Origin: Luteimonas viscosa
GTDB lineage: Bacteria > Pseudomonadota > Gammaproteobacteria > Xanthomonadales > Xanthomonadaceae
Direction: 5' to 3'
DNA: 64,000 nucleotides
NCBI RefSeq assembly: GCF_008244685.1
Contig: NZ_VTFT01000003.1
Span: forward strand, 186,001-250,000
Positions 44,526-52,189 of the stretch are shown here, piece after piece. The notes beneath the pieces were generated by a model. That model ran no database searches. It was not told the origin of the DNA and saw only the letters and a list, made by a program, of their open reading frames with translations. How positions within the stretch are numbered: position 1 is the first letter of the stretch; each line of letters opens with the position of its first letter. Both the position numbers and the translations under genes were made by a program.

Positions 44526-47450
44526 TCAGAACCGGAAGGTCACTCCCATGGTGTAGTAGCGGCCGATCGAGTCGTAGAACGTGGGGAACGTGTTGCCGCT
44601 GTTTTCGGACGTGGTGCCCGTGTCTGCGCCGATGATGGGAGGCTTCCTGTCGGTCAGGTTGTTCACCGCCAGGCTGATCTCGCCATTGAACGGTGCCTTG
44701 TACTTCATCGCGAGGTCCAGGTAGTTGGCCGACGGGATGTGCCTGAATGCTTCGAGGATGGGCTCGGCGATCGGCTCGTAGTCGATTCCGCTCAGATGCC
44801 GCCACACGAGCGACAGCGCCACGTCGTCGATGCTCCAGGTGGCGCGGAACGCGGACTTCAGCTCGTGACTCGGCGTGCAGCTCTTGCTGTAGTAGCCGAG
44901 GCAGTCGCGCACGTCCGAGGCCGGGGTCGCCTGGAAGTCGTCGCTGAGGTATCTGGTGATGTCGACGCCAAGGTCGAGCGAGCCGTAGGACCCGGGCAGG
45001 TCGCGGGAATAGCGGAGGCCGAGATCGACGCCTTCCCGCTTGATCCTGCCCAGATTGGACGTGAGCAGTGCGATGCCCGGGGCCTCCGAGCCGTTGAAGG
45101 TACCGTTGGCCGGGGAACGGCCGATCAGTGCGCAGTCCTCGTTGAAGCCCAGGTCGGCGTTTGCCTCGCGGGAGTAGCAGCCCTCGATCACGTCGGCGAC
45201 GCTCTTGGCCGAAACCGCTTCCTCGATCTCGATGTTCCAGTAGTCGATCGTGAGTGCGAGCGCGTTCGATGGCGTCCACACGAACCCGAGCGTCCGCGTG
45301 TCCGCGAGTTCGGGCGAGAGCGTCGGATTCCCGCCGATCAGGACGTTGATCTGGCCCGAGGACGGCTGTTCCACCGAGCCGATGAAGGGAACTGGCACGC
45401 CGGTCAGGCGGCACAGGTTGGACAGGGTGCCCGGGGTGTTGGCTTCCGCCAGGGTGATGGCGTTGCCGGCGCAGGGATCGGACGACAGGTTGTTCAGCGC
45501 GGTGAGTTGCGGGGTGAACAGCTCGGCGACGTTGGGGGCGCGGGTCGCGCGCTGGAACATGCCGCGGAAGCGAAGGCTGTCGACCGGTGCCCATTCCAGT
45601 CCGTATTTCCAGCTGCCATAGTCCGTACCCCCGCCTGCTCCGGGCTTGAAGTCGGACCGGCGGTAACCCAGCTCCAGCGACAGCTCGCTCGCGCCGGGTA
45701 CCCCGCTGACCAGGGGAACGATGGCTTCCGCGAATCCTTCGAGCAGGCTGAAGCTGCCGTCCGTATCCGGTGAGGGCGCGCCCGTTCCCATCACCTCCCC
45801 GAGGATCTGCGAGGCTGCGTCCGAGCGCGTGGACGCGCGCATCTTGCGGTATTCCGCACCTGCGGCGAGGCCGATCGGATAGTCCGACCACGGACTCGTG
45901 AGCTCGCCGAGGTCGCCCGAGAATGTGAAGGCGGCGTTGTCCTGTTCCACATCCTGGGTCAGGTACGCATTGAGGTTGATGAAATCCACCATGTCCGGCG
46001 TGATGGAGCCTTCCTGTCCCCAGACGTTCAACGGCACGCACCCGTTGCTGCTGTCGACGCACTCGCTGGTGGTGAGTGCGTTCAGTGCCTGTCGCACCTT
46101 CGACAGCGAGCCCCAGTTCACCCGGGTCTGCAACTGGCTCGATTCCCCGTGCGACCAGAACGTGTCGTAGCGCCAGTGCTCGTTGAGGTCGCCACGCAGA
46201 CCGACGGTGACCTGGAAGGTTTTGGTGTTGAAGTCGTTGATGCGCGGGCCGAACTCCTCGATGCGGCGGAAGACGCTCATCGGCACCAGCGTCGAACCCT
46301 GCGGGCCGGACACGCATTCCGCCGCCGCGATGCCGCGCACCTCGCAGACCTGCTGGCGCATCGCCTCCGGCATGTAGGGGTTGCCGATCGGAACGTCGAT
46401 CACCTCGCCGAAGATCCCGGAAGCCGCGACATTGGAGTCGACCGCGGAACGGGTGTAACCCAGGTCGGCGTAGACTTCGGCGTGGTCGTTCAGCTCGAAA
46501 CGCCCCAGCGCCGTCGCCTGGTAGCGGTCCATGCCCGTCTGGTAGTAATTCGCCGGGTTGTAGTTGTAGGGACTGAAGGTAGGCACCAGTGCCCCGGTCG
46601 CGGGATCGATCTGAAGACCGCTGATGCTGGAAATGTTCTCGGGGTCGACGCTGGCGACGGAGAAGCGGGCGGGGATCGCGGTGCCGGAGCCGCCCGGTTG
46701 GCCGGTTTCCGAGTCCAGCGCGAACACGCTCCAGGGGCGATCGCCCTGCAGGACCGGGTCGACCTTGGAATGGCTCAGGCTCAGGACCACGTTGCCGCGG
46801 CCCTCTTCGCTGTTGGCGCCGACGGTCAGTTCCATGCGCTGGCGGGCGCCATCGCCGTACTTCGACTGGCCGTAGGTCGAGGTGAACTCGGCACCTTCGA
46901 AATTGCGGCGCAGGATGAAATTGACGACGCCCGCCACCGCATCGGCCCCGTACACCACCGACGCACCGCCGGTCAGGACGTCGACGCTCTGCAGCAGCGA
47001 GAGCGGAATGGTGTTGGTATCGACGATGCTCGACAGGTTGAAGGGCACTGGCCGGCGGCCGTCCACCAGCACCAGCGTCCGGTTCGCACCGTCGATGTTG
47101 CCGCGCAGCCCGCGCAGGTCGAGCGTTGCCGCGCCGGCCGTTCCGTTGTTCATTCCCGGCCCCATGGCGGGTGTCATCGCCGGGATGTTCTTGATGAAGT
47201 CTTCGACGGCGACGGGCTGGGATGTCATGAACTCGTCCCGATCGACCGTGGTGACGGGACTGCTCGAGGTCACCCCGGGGATGGTGATGCGGCTGCCGGT
47301 GACGGTCACGGTGTCGAGCGTCGCCGGATCGGTCCGGGAGGCGGCTTCGTCGGCAACCTCCTGTGCGTGCGCGCCGGCTGAGGCCGCGCCAAGGCCGGCG
47401 ACGATGGCGGTCACGATCGCATCGCGCAATCGATGGGTCTTCGGGGTCAT
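44526..47450 (-). CDS. TonB-dependent outer-membrane receptor
   Basis: A 974-residue outer-membrane transporter driven by TonB/ExbBD. It has a signal peptide (AIVTAIVAGLGAASAGAHA), a TonB-box-like stretch LDTVTVTGSRI and a plug domain with NIPAMTPAMGPG and GGASVVYGADAVAGVVNFILRRN. A large beta-barrel follows, ending in YYTMGVTFRF with the terminal phenylalanine needed for BAM recognition. Several cysteine pairs in the predicted loops suggest disulfides. ATG 47450 is chosen for spacing to GGAGAG; ATG 47453 adjoins it. The plug is of the Oar/CirA-like type common in Xanthomonadaceae. The substrate is unknown; it may be a peptide or carbohydrate. Confidence 0.92.
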   Translation of the reverse strand: MTPKTHRLRDAIVTAIVAGLGAASAGAHAQEVADEAASRTDPATLDTVTVTGSRITIPGVTSSSPVTTVDRDEFMTSQPVAVEDFIKNIPAMTPAMGPGMNNGTAGAATLDLRGLRGNIDGANRTLVLVDGRRPVPFNLSSIVDTNTIPLSLLQSVDVLTGGASVVYGADAVAGVVNFILRRNFEGAEFTSTYGQSKYGDGARQRMELTVGANSEEGRGNVVLSLSHSKVDPVLQGDRPWSVFALDSETGQPGGSGTAIPARFSVASVDPENISSISGLQIDPATGALVPTFSPYNYNPANYYQTGMDRYQATALGRFELNDHAEVYADLGYTRSAVDSNVAASGIFGEVIDVPIGNPYMPEAMRQQVCEVRGIAAAECVSGPQGSTLVPMSVFRRIEEFGPRINDFNTKTFQVTVGLRGDLNEHWRYDTFWSHGESSQLQTRVNWGSLSKVRQALNALTTSECVDSSNGCVPLNVWGQEGSITPDMVDFINLNAYLTQDVEQDNAAFTFSGDLGELTSPWSDYPIGLAAGAEYRKMRASTRSDAASQILGEVMGTGAPSPDTDGSFSLLEGFAEAIVPLVSGVPGASELSLELGYRRSDFKPGAGGGTDYGSWKYGLEWAPVDSLRFRGMFQRATRAPNVAELFTPQLTALNNLSSDPCAGNAITLAEANTPGTLSNLCRLTGVPVPFIGSVEQPSSGQINVLIGGNPTLSPELADTRTLGFVWTPSNALALTIDYWNIEIEEAVSAKSVADVIEGCYSREANADLGFNEDCALIGRSPANGTFNGSEAPGIALLTSNLGRIKREGVDLGLRYSRDLPGSYGSLDLGVDITRYLSDDFQATPASDVRDCLGYYSKSCTPSHELKSAFRATWSIDDVALSLVWRHLSGIDYEPIAEPILEAFRHIPSANYLDLAMKYKAPFNGEISLAVNNLTDRKPPIIGADTGTTSENSGNTFPTFYDSIGRYYTMGVTFRF

Positions 47451-47716
47451 CATTCTCTCCAGTCGGGATTCGCATCGGAAGGACATCGGGGTGCGTTCGA
47501 GTCGTACCCGCGACGGATCTGAATTTACGAACCCTTAACTCCGCGGGTTGCGCAGCGCGAGACCGGATCGATGTGCGCGATTCGCTGTTATGGGGTTGCC
47601 CGATGCCTGGCAGGGCAACGCACTCTCGAGGTCAAGGATTGTGCGCATCGCTGCACAAGGGGCGCGGCGTGTTTCGGCTAGGCTGACTGTTGCAGTTGCC
47701 CGAAAGGAGCGCAGGC

Positions 47717-48517
47717 GTGAAGCGCGCTGCCACGTTGTCGATGTTCCCGATGCTGCTGTCGCCGTTGCTGGCGTCGGCCACCGTGTGCACTACGGCGAGC
47801 GGGAGCAGGACCATTCCCCTCGTCGAGCTGTATACCTCGGAAGGGTGCAGCGACTGCCCGCCAGCGGATCGCTGGCTGTCGGAGATCGCGGTTCGAGAGG
47901 AAGGCGAGGCGAACTTCCTCGCGTTCCACGTCGACTACTGGGACGAGATCGGATGGCCGGACCGGTTCGCGAGCAGGCTGCACACGCAGCGTCAGCAGCT
48001 TCGCGTTTCCAGGGCCGGCGAGCGCGTCATCTACACGCCGCAGGTGATGGTCGGCGAAGAAGTCACGGTGAGCTGGCGAGGCGGGACTTCGACCGACGGC
48101 AACGTGAACCGCGTGCTGCAAGCCGCAAGGACCGGGGCGGCGCCTGTAACGCTGCGCATGAGCCATCGCATGGTCGGCAGGGAGGCGCAGGTCACCCTTG
48201 GCGTGGAGGGTCGCCTGCGTGATGGCGACGATGCGTGGGTTTGGCTCGCGGTCTACGAGGACGCACTGTTCAGCACGGTCCAGGCGGGCGAGAACGCAGG
48301 CAAGAGGTTGCGGCACGACCGGGTGGTGCGCGTGCTGCAGGGCCCGTGGAAATTCTCACGGGCGCGGTTGGCCCTGGACGTGCGGCTCGCGCTGCCGCAG
48401 GAACTGGACCCGGAGCGTGCGGGCCTGGTGGCGTTCGTCGAATCCGTGTCGAACGGAGCTCCGCTGCAATCACTCGGATCGCGGCTGACGGAGTGCGCCG
48501 GCACAGCGCAATCCTGA
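47717..48517 (+). CDS. DUF1223 family exported protein (thioredoxin-like)
   Basis: A 266-residue secreted protein. GTG 47717 has a good ribosome-binding site (aaaggag, eight bases upstream), followed by a signal peptide (MFPMLLSPLLASATVC). The conserved core starts VELYTSEGCSDCPPADRWLSE, where CSDC looks like a thioredoxin-type CxxC, then FHVDYWDEIGWPDRF and YTPQVMVGE. This is DUF1223, a thioredoxin-like family of unknown function. It is monocistronic by position, transcribed divergently from the TonB receptor across a 266-base gap that shows no further feature. Confidence 0.88.
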   Translation: MKRAATLSMFPMLLSPLLASATVCTTASGSRTIPLVELYTSEGCSDCPPADRWLSEIAVREEGEANFLAFHVDYWDEIGWPDRFASRLHTQRQQLRVSRAGERVIYTPQVMVGEEVTVSWRGGTSTDGNVNRVLQAARTGAAPVTLRMSHRMVGREAQVTLGVEGRLRDGDDAWVWLAVYEDALFSTVQAGENAGKRLRHDRVVRVLQGPWKFSRARLALDVRLALPQELDPERAGLVAFVESVSNGAPLQSLGSRLTECAGTAQS

Positions 48518-48691
48518 GCCCGGTTGCATCGGCAAGGGGCAGCGCGGTCGCGTTCTTCCAGGAGCCGGGCTTGCTGCAGCCATTCTGGGAGACGGCGTAC
48601 CGTAGCGTCGTGAAGCCGTCATCGCCATCGCTGCAAGTCACCGATCCGGCGTCCGGAACGGAAGGGGAGTGATCGAACGTCGCCCGGGGGT

Positions 48692-49192
48692 CTACGCCGG
48701 ACTTTCGCGCAACGCGCGTGCGGATGCGAGCGCACAGGGCAGCCCGACCAGCCACATGTGCGCGGCCAGGTGCGCGAGCTGGGTCCAGTGCCACTGCCAC
48801 GTCCCGGTGCCGGCCGCCGAAAGCGGAACGATCACGAAGGTCATGGCCAGATACAGGGCGATGCCATAGACCGGTCCGAACAGAAGCGGGCGACGAGCGA
48901 GCGGTTTCATGCGCTTCGCGGCCTGGTAGTACACGGATGCCATGGCGATCGCGATGGCGTAGTGGCTTGCGGCGCCGAGCAGGGCGACGCCGGTGCCTCC
49001 GGCGAACGCGGTTTCGCGTCCCAGCCAGCCGGCCGCGATGCTGCGCATGATCCACCCGGGACCCAGGCCATGCAGCGCGTAGACCAGGGTGCAGATGTAC
49101 GCCAGGTCGAGTGTGGCGGCGATGATTCCACCGGTGAGGACCAGGCCGGTCGGGTTGGTGGAAATCCGGGGGAGGATGCCGGGTGCGGACAT
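48692..49192 (-). CDS. Small integral membrane protein of unknown function
   Basis: A 166-residue protein with about four membrane helices: GLVLTGGIIAATLDLAYICTL, GGTGVALLGAASHYAIAIAMASVYY, LLFGPVYGIALYLAMTFVIVPLS and LAAHMWLVGLPCALASA. I do not recognise the family. ATG 49192 is chosen over a longer, arginine-rich ORF. It is divergent from the MocR regulator gene 200 bases away, so it is a likely regulatory target. The 174 bases upstream of its stop, to the DUF1223 gene, show no feature. Confidence 0.72.
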   Translation of the reverse strand: MSAPGILPRISTNPTGLVLTGGIIAATLDLAYICTLVYALHGLGPGWIMRSIAAGWLGRETAFAGGTGVALLGAASHYAIAIAMASVYYQAAKRMKPLARRPLLFGPVYGIALYLAMTFVIVPLSAAGTGTWQWHWTQLAHLAAHMWLVGLPCALASARALRESPA

Positions 49193-49392
49193 GTCGCTTC
49201 CGGTGGAGGGATCCGGCTTATTGCAAGGCACCTGTCGGCCATCGGCGAGAACCTGTTCGCGCCGCGACGATGGAGCCAATCCGGACCGCCCATGGCGCAG
49301 CCGCCGCCGGGCGCCGCGGGAATTGGCGCAGGGAATGGCTCCATCTGATCGGGCCGTATTGGTACTATCAGGGGCCAATCACCCGCGCTCGA

Positions 49393-50865
49393 ATGGAACC
49401 ATTCCGGTCCGAAAAAGTGGTCGCCGTGGTGCTAGATGGTCAGGGGTCGCTGCACGCGCAGCTCACCCGTGCGCTCAGGGGAGGAATCCTGCAGGGACAG
49501 TTCCCGCCCGGCAGCCGGCTGCCGGCGACCCGCTGGCTGGCCTCCGAACTGGGCGTCTCGCGCAACACCGTGCTCGCGGCCTACGAGCAGCTTCGCGCCG
49601 AAGGTTTCGTCGACGGGCTGGTCGGCTCCGGTACCTACGTCGCGCCGCCGATGCACGATGGCCCGGCGCCGCCGCCGCCCCGGACCGACGCGCCGCCGCA
49701 GTCCGCGTATGCGCGACGCGCCCGCGCAACCTACGAGGGCAGCAGGATCCCCGGCCTGCGGATTCCGGGCATGCGCTTCTCCTTCCAGTACGGCGTGCCG
49801 CTGACCAATCCGGCCCTGACCACCGCGTGGGCGCGCGCGCTTTCGCGGGCCGCGAGGTATACGCGGCCGGATTATCCGGGTCGCCAGGGCCTGCCCGAGT
49901 TGCGGGAAGCGATCTGCGACTACCTGGCGCGGCGTCGTGGCATCCGGGCGTCGCCCGACGATGTGCTCGTCGTCGCCGGCACCCAACAGGCGCTGGCACT
50001 CACCGCGCGCGTGCTGCTGGATCCCGGCGACGCCGCCGCGATCGAGGAACCGCATTACTTCGCCATCCGCATGGTGCTGGCGATCCACGGCGCGCGCGTG
50101 CGCACGGTGCCGGTGGACGCGCAGGGAATCCGGTGCGACGCGCTGCCCGTGCCGCCGGCGAGACTGGTCTGCGTCACGCCATCGCACCAGTTCCCCACCG
50201 GCTCGGTCATGTCCCTTGCGCGGCGCCTGCAACTGCTCGATTACGCGCGCCGCCACGACAGCTGGGTGTTCGAGGACGACTACGACGGCGAGTTCCGCTA
50301 CGACAGCAAGCCGCTGGCGGCGCTGCGCTCGCTCGACGAACAGGGCAGGGTGGTCTATGTCGGCACCTTCTCCAAGGCGATCTTCCCGGCGCTGCGCATG
50401 GGGTATCTGCTGATGCCACCGGCGCTGCGCGCGGATTTCCTGGCCGCGAAATGGGCGGAGGACCTGGGTTCGCCGGCGATCGAGCAGGTCGCGCTGGCGA
50501 ACTTCATGCGCGACGGGGGATTCGAGCGCCACCTGCGACGCACGGCCAAGACCCTGAAGGAACGGCGGGCGGCATTGATCGCCGGCCTGCAGGCCTGTGG
50601 GAGGGGACGGCTGGACATCGCCGACTCCCGGGCGGGCATGCATCTGGTGGTGTGGTTGCGTGGCCGCTCGCGTGCGGACGGCGAGACGCTGATCGCGCTG
50701 GCGCGCGGACGCGGACTGGGGCTCTATCCGATCGACCCGCTGTATGCCGATCCGCCGGATCGCGCCGGTCTGCTGATGGGTTATTGCGGGCTGTCGACGC
50801 GCGAGATCGGACAGGCGATGCAGGTGTTCGGCGCCTGCCTCGACGAGCTGTTCCCCGCCGGTTGA
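49393..50865 (+). CDS. MocR/PdxR-family transcriptional regulator with aminotransferase domain
   Basis: A 490-residue chimeric regulator. A GntR winged helix at about residues 15-80 (LHAQLTRALRGGILQG, GSRLPATRWLASELGVSRNTVLAAYEQLRAEGFV) precedes a fold-type I aminotransferase domain. The PLP-binding lysine is in VGTFSKAIFPALRMGYL, with FEDDYDGEFRYD also typical. ATG 49393 sets the N-terminus just before the winged helix. TACTAT at 49363-49368 could be its -10 box, flanked by ATTGG (49358-49362) and its complement CCAAT (49375-49379). MocR proteins often control a divergent gene; here that is a membrane protein of unknown function, so regulation of PLP synthesis is not assured. Confidence 0.92.
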   Translation: MEPFRSEKVVAVVLDGQGSLHAQLTRALRGGILQGQFPPGSRLPATRWLASELGVSRNTVLAAYEQLRAEGFVDGLVGSGTYVAPPMHDGPAPPPPRTDAPPQSAYARRARATYEGSRIPGLRIPGMRFSFQYGVPLTNPALTTAWARALSRAARYTRPDYPGRQGLPELREAICDYLARRRGIRASPDDVLVVAGTQQALALTARVLLDPGDAAAIEEPHYFAIRMVLAIHGARVRTVPVDAQGIRCDALPVPPARLVCVTPSHQFPTGSVMSLARRLQLLDYARRHDSWVFEDDYDGEFRYDSKPLAALRSLDEQGRVVYVGTFSKAIFPALRMGYLLMPPALRADFLAAKWAEDLGSPAIEQVALANFMRDGGFERHLRRTAKTLKERRAALIAGLQACGRGRLDIADSRAGMHLVVWLRGRSRADGETLIALARGRGLGLYPIDPLYADPPDRAGLLMGYCGLSTREIGQAMQVFGACLDELFPAG

Positions 50866-50872
50866 GCGGGCC

Positions 50873-51286
50873 TCAGCGCGAGGCGATGGCCGCCGCGACC
50901 AGGGCGGCCGCGATCCACGCCAGGTCGGCGGTGGAGTTCGACAGGCGCGCCAGCAGCAGTGCGAATCCCGAACCGAGCTTGAGCATCGATTCCCAGGGCA
51001 GCAGCCCCATGTGGGCGCCGAGCCAGGCCGCGACGATCCCCCAGTTCGCGACCAGGATGGCGAGAAGCGTCGACAGCACGCCGAGAACCGCGCGCGAAAC
51101 ACCCGGTCGCAGCCGGGTCAGGCGCACGATCAGCGCCGCGTCCGCGGCCGCGACCAGCGCCATCCAGCTGCTCTGCGCATCGAGCGCCATCGCCACCAGC
51201 ACCCAGGCCGCGGCGACGCCGAGGCTGCCCAGCAGCAGCATCGCCATGGCGAAGGCGGACGAAGCGGGGCGGCGCGATGGCGTCAT
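50873..51286 (-). CDS. Hypothetical membrane protein
   Basis: A 137-residue protein with four predicted membrane helices (AFAMAMLLLGSLGVAAAWVLVAMAL, MALVAAADAALIVRL, AVLGVLSTLLAILVANWGIVAAWLG, LAWIAAALVAAAIAS). No family recognised. It converges on the MocR gene with a seven-base gap and is divergent from sufT across about 100 bases. Confidence 0.68.
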   Translation of the reverse strand: MTPSRRPASSAFAMAMLLLGSLGVAAAWVLVAMALDAQSSWMALVAAADAALIVRLTRLRPGVSRAVLGVLSTLLAILVANWGIVAAWLGAHMGLLPWESMLKLGSGFALLLARLSNSTADLAWIAAALVAAAIASR

Positions 51287-51383
51287 GCGGAAGGCTGCGT
51301 TGCGTGGGGCCGCTCAGGATACCGGGCGCGCGGCGATACAATGGGCGGCTTGCACCACGGGCCATCGTCCCCATCCACTTCCC

Positions 51384-51935
51384 ATGTACTCCCGCAGCAG
51401 TGAGCCGGTGCGCTTCGAGCGCGATTGCGAGGCCGTCCTGGTCCCCCAGGGCGAGGGTGTGACCCTGCCTGCCGGCAGCGTCGGCTACATCACCCAGGCG
51501 CTGGGCGGCAGCTGGACGGTGTTCGTGGAAGGCAACCTGTTCCGGATCGCCGGCAAGGACGCCGACGCGATCGGCAAGGAACCGCCGGAGCCGCTGGCGC
51601 TGCCGGACGGCGCCGACGATGCCGCGGTCGAGCAGCTGGTGTGGAAGCAACTGCGGACCTGCTTCGACCCCGAAATCCCGATCAACGTGGTCGACCTGGG
51701 CCTGGTCTACGAGGCCGTGGTCCGGTCCCTCGCCCCCGGGCAGCGCGCGGTGGACGTGAAGATGACCCTGACCGCGCCCGGTTGCGGGATGGGCGAAATC
51801 CTGGTCGAGGACGTACGCAGCAAGCTCGAACTGATCCCCACCGTCGACGAAGCCGACGTCGAGCTCGTATTCGATCCGCCGTGGAACCGGATGATGATGT
51901 CCGAGGCCGCGCGCCTCGAAACCGGAATGCTGTAG
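51384..51935 (+). CDS. sufT: Putative Fe-S cluster assembly protein SufT
   Basis: A 183-residue protein with a DUF59/MIP18-like domain in its C-terminal half (LVWKQLRTCFDPEIPINVVDLGLVYE, KMTLTAPGCGMGEILVEDVRSKL, VDEADVELVFDPPWNRMMMSEAARL). The longer N-terminal part (VTLPAGSVGYITQALGGSWTVFVEGNLFRI) is typical of SufT. SufT helps iron-sulfur cluster maturation or carrier function. The single cysteine in TAPGC is the conserved one. ATG 51384 fits the family. No other suf gene is visible in the window. Confidence 0.92.
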   Translation: MYSRSSEPVRFERDCEAVLVPQGEGVTLPAGSVGYITQALGGSWTVFVEGNLFRIAGKDADAIGKEPPEPLALPDGADDAAVEQLVWKQLRTCFDPEIPINVVDLGLVYEAVVRSLAPGQRAVDVKMTLTAPGCGMGEILVEDVRSKLELIPTVDEADVELVFDPPWNRMMMSEAARLETGML

Positions 51936-51952
51936 AGCAACAGACAGCGCTC

Positions 51953-52008
51953 GACATGTTGAAATCGTGACACATGTCTCGATTTCACATGCAACTGATT
52001 CCCATGTG
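51953..52008. promoter_or_regulatory. Array of ACATGT-like elements upstream of the S8 protease
   Basis: ACATGT occurs at 51954-51959 and 51972-51977, ACATG at 51987-51991 and CATGTG at 52003-52008, spaced 15-18 bases. Each core is palindromic or nearly so. This region lies 180-235 bases before the protease start and just after sufT. Regular spacing suggests a multi-site operator; no known factor is assigned. Confidence 0.35.
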
Positions 52009-52148
52009 CCCGTTGCGGCACGGTTCAGGTGTCGTGTAGCGTCAGTTTGCGGACGGTTGTGTCAGTTCGCATTCATGTCGAGTGACGCGAGACACAGGGA
52101 TGTTCCACGCCGATTCCACCCCTCTGGTCCCGTGCCGGCCGGCCGATC

Positions 52149-52173
52149 GCCGCCCAGGCGGCTTTTCTTTTTT
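52149..52173 (+). terminator. Terminator-like hairpin just before the S8 protease ribosome-binding site
   Basis: GCCGC (52149-52153), the loop CCAG and GCGGC (52158-52162) are followed by TTTTCTTTTTT (52163-52173). The ribosome-binding GGGGG (52176-52180) and ATG 52190 come right after. It could end read-through from sufT, or act as an attenuator in the protease leader if the promoter lies upstream. Confidence 0.6.
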
Positions 52174-52189
52174 CCGGGGGTAGCTTCCG

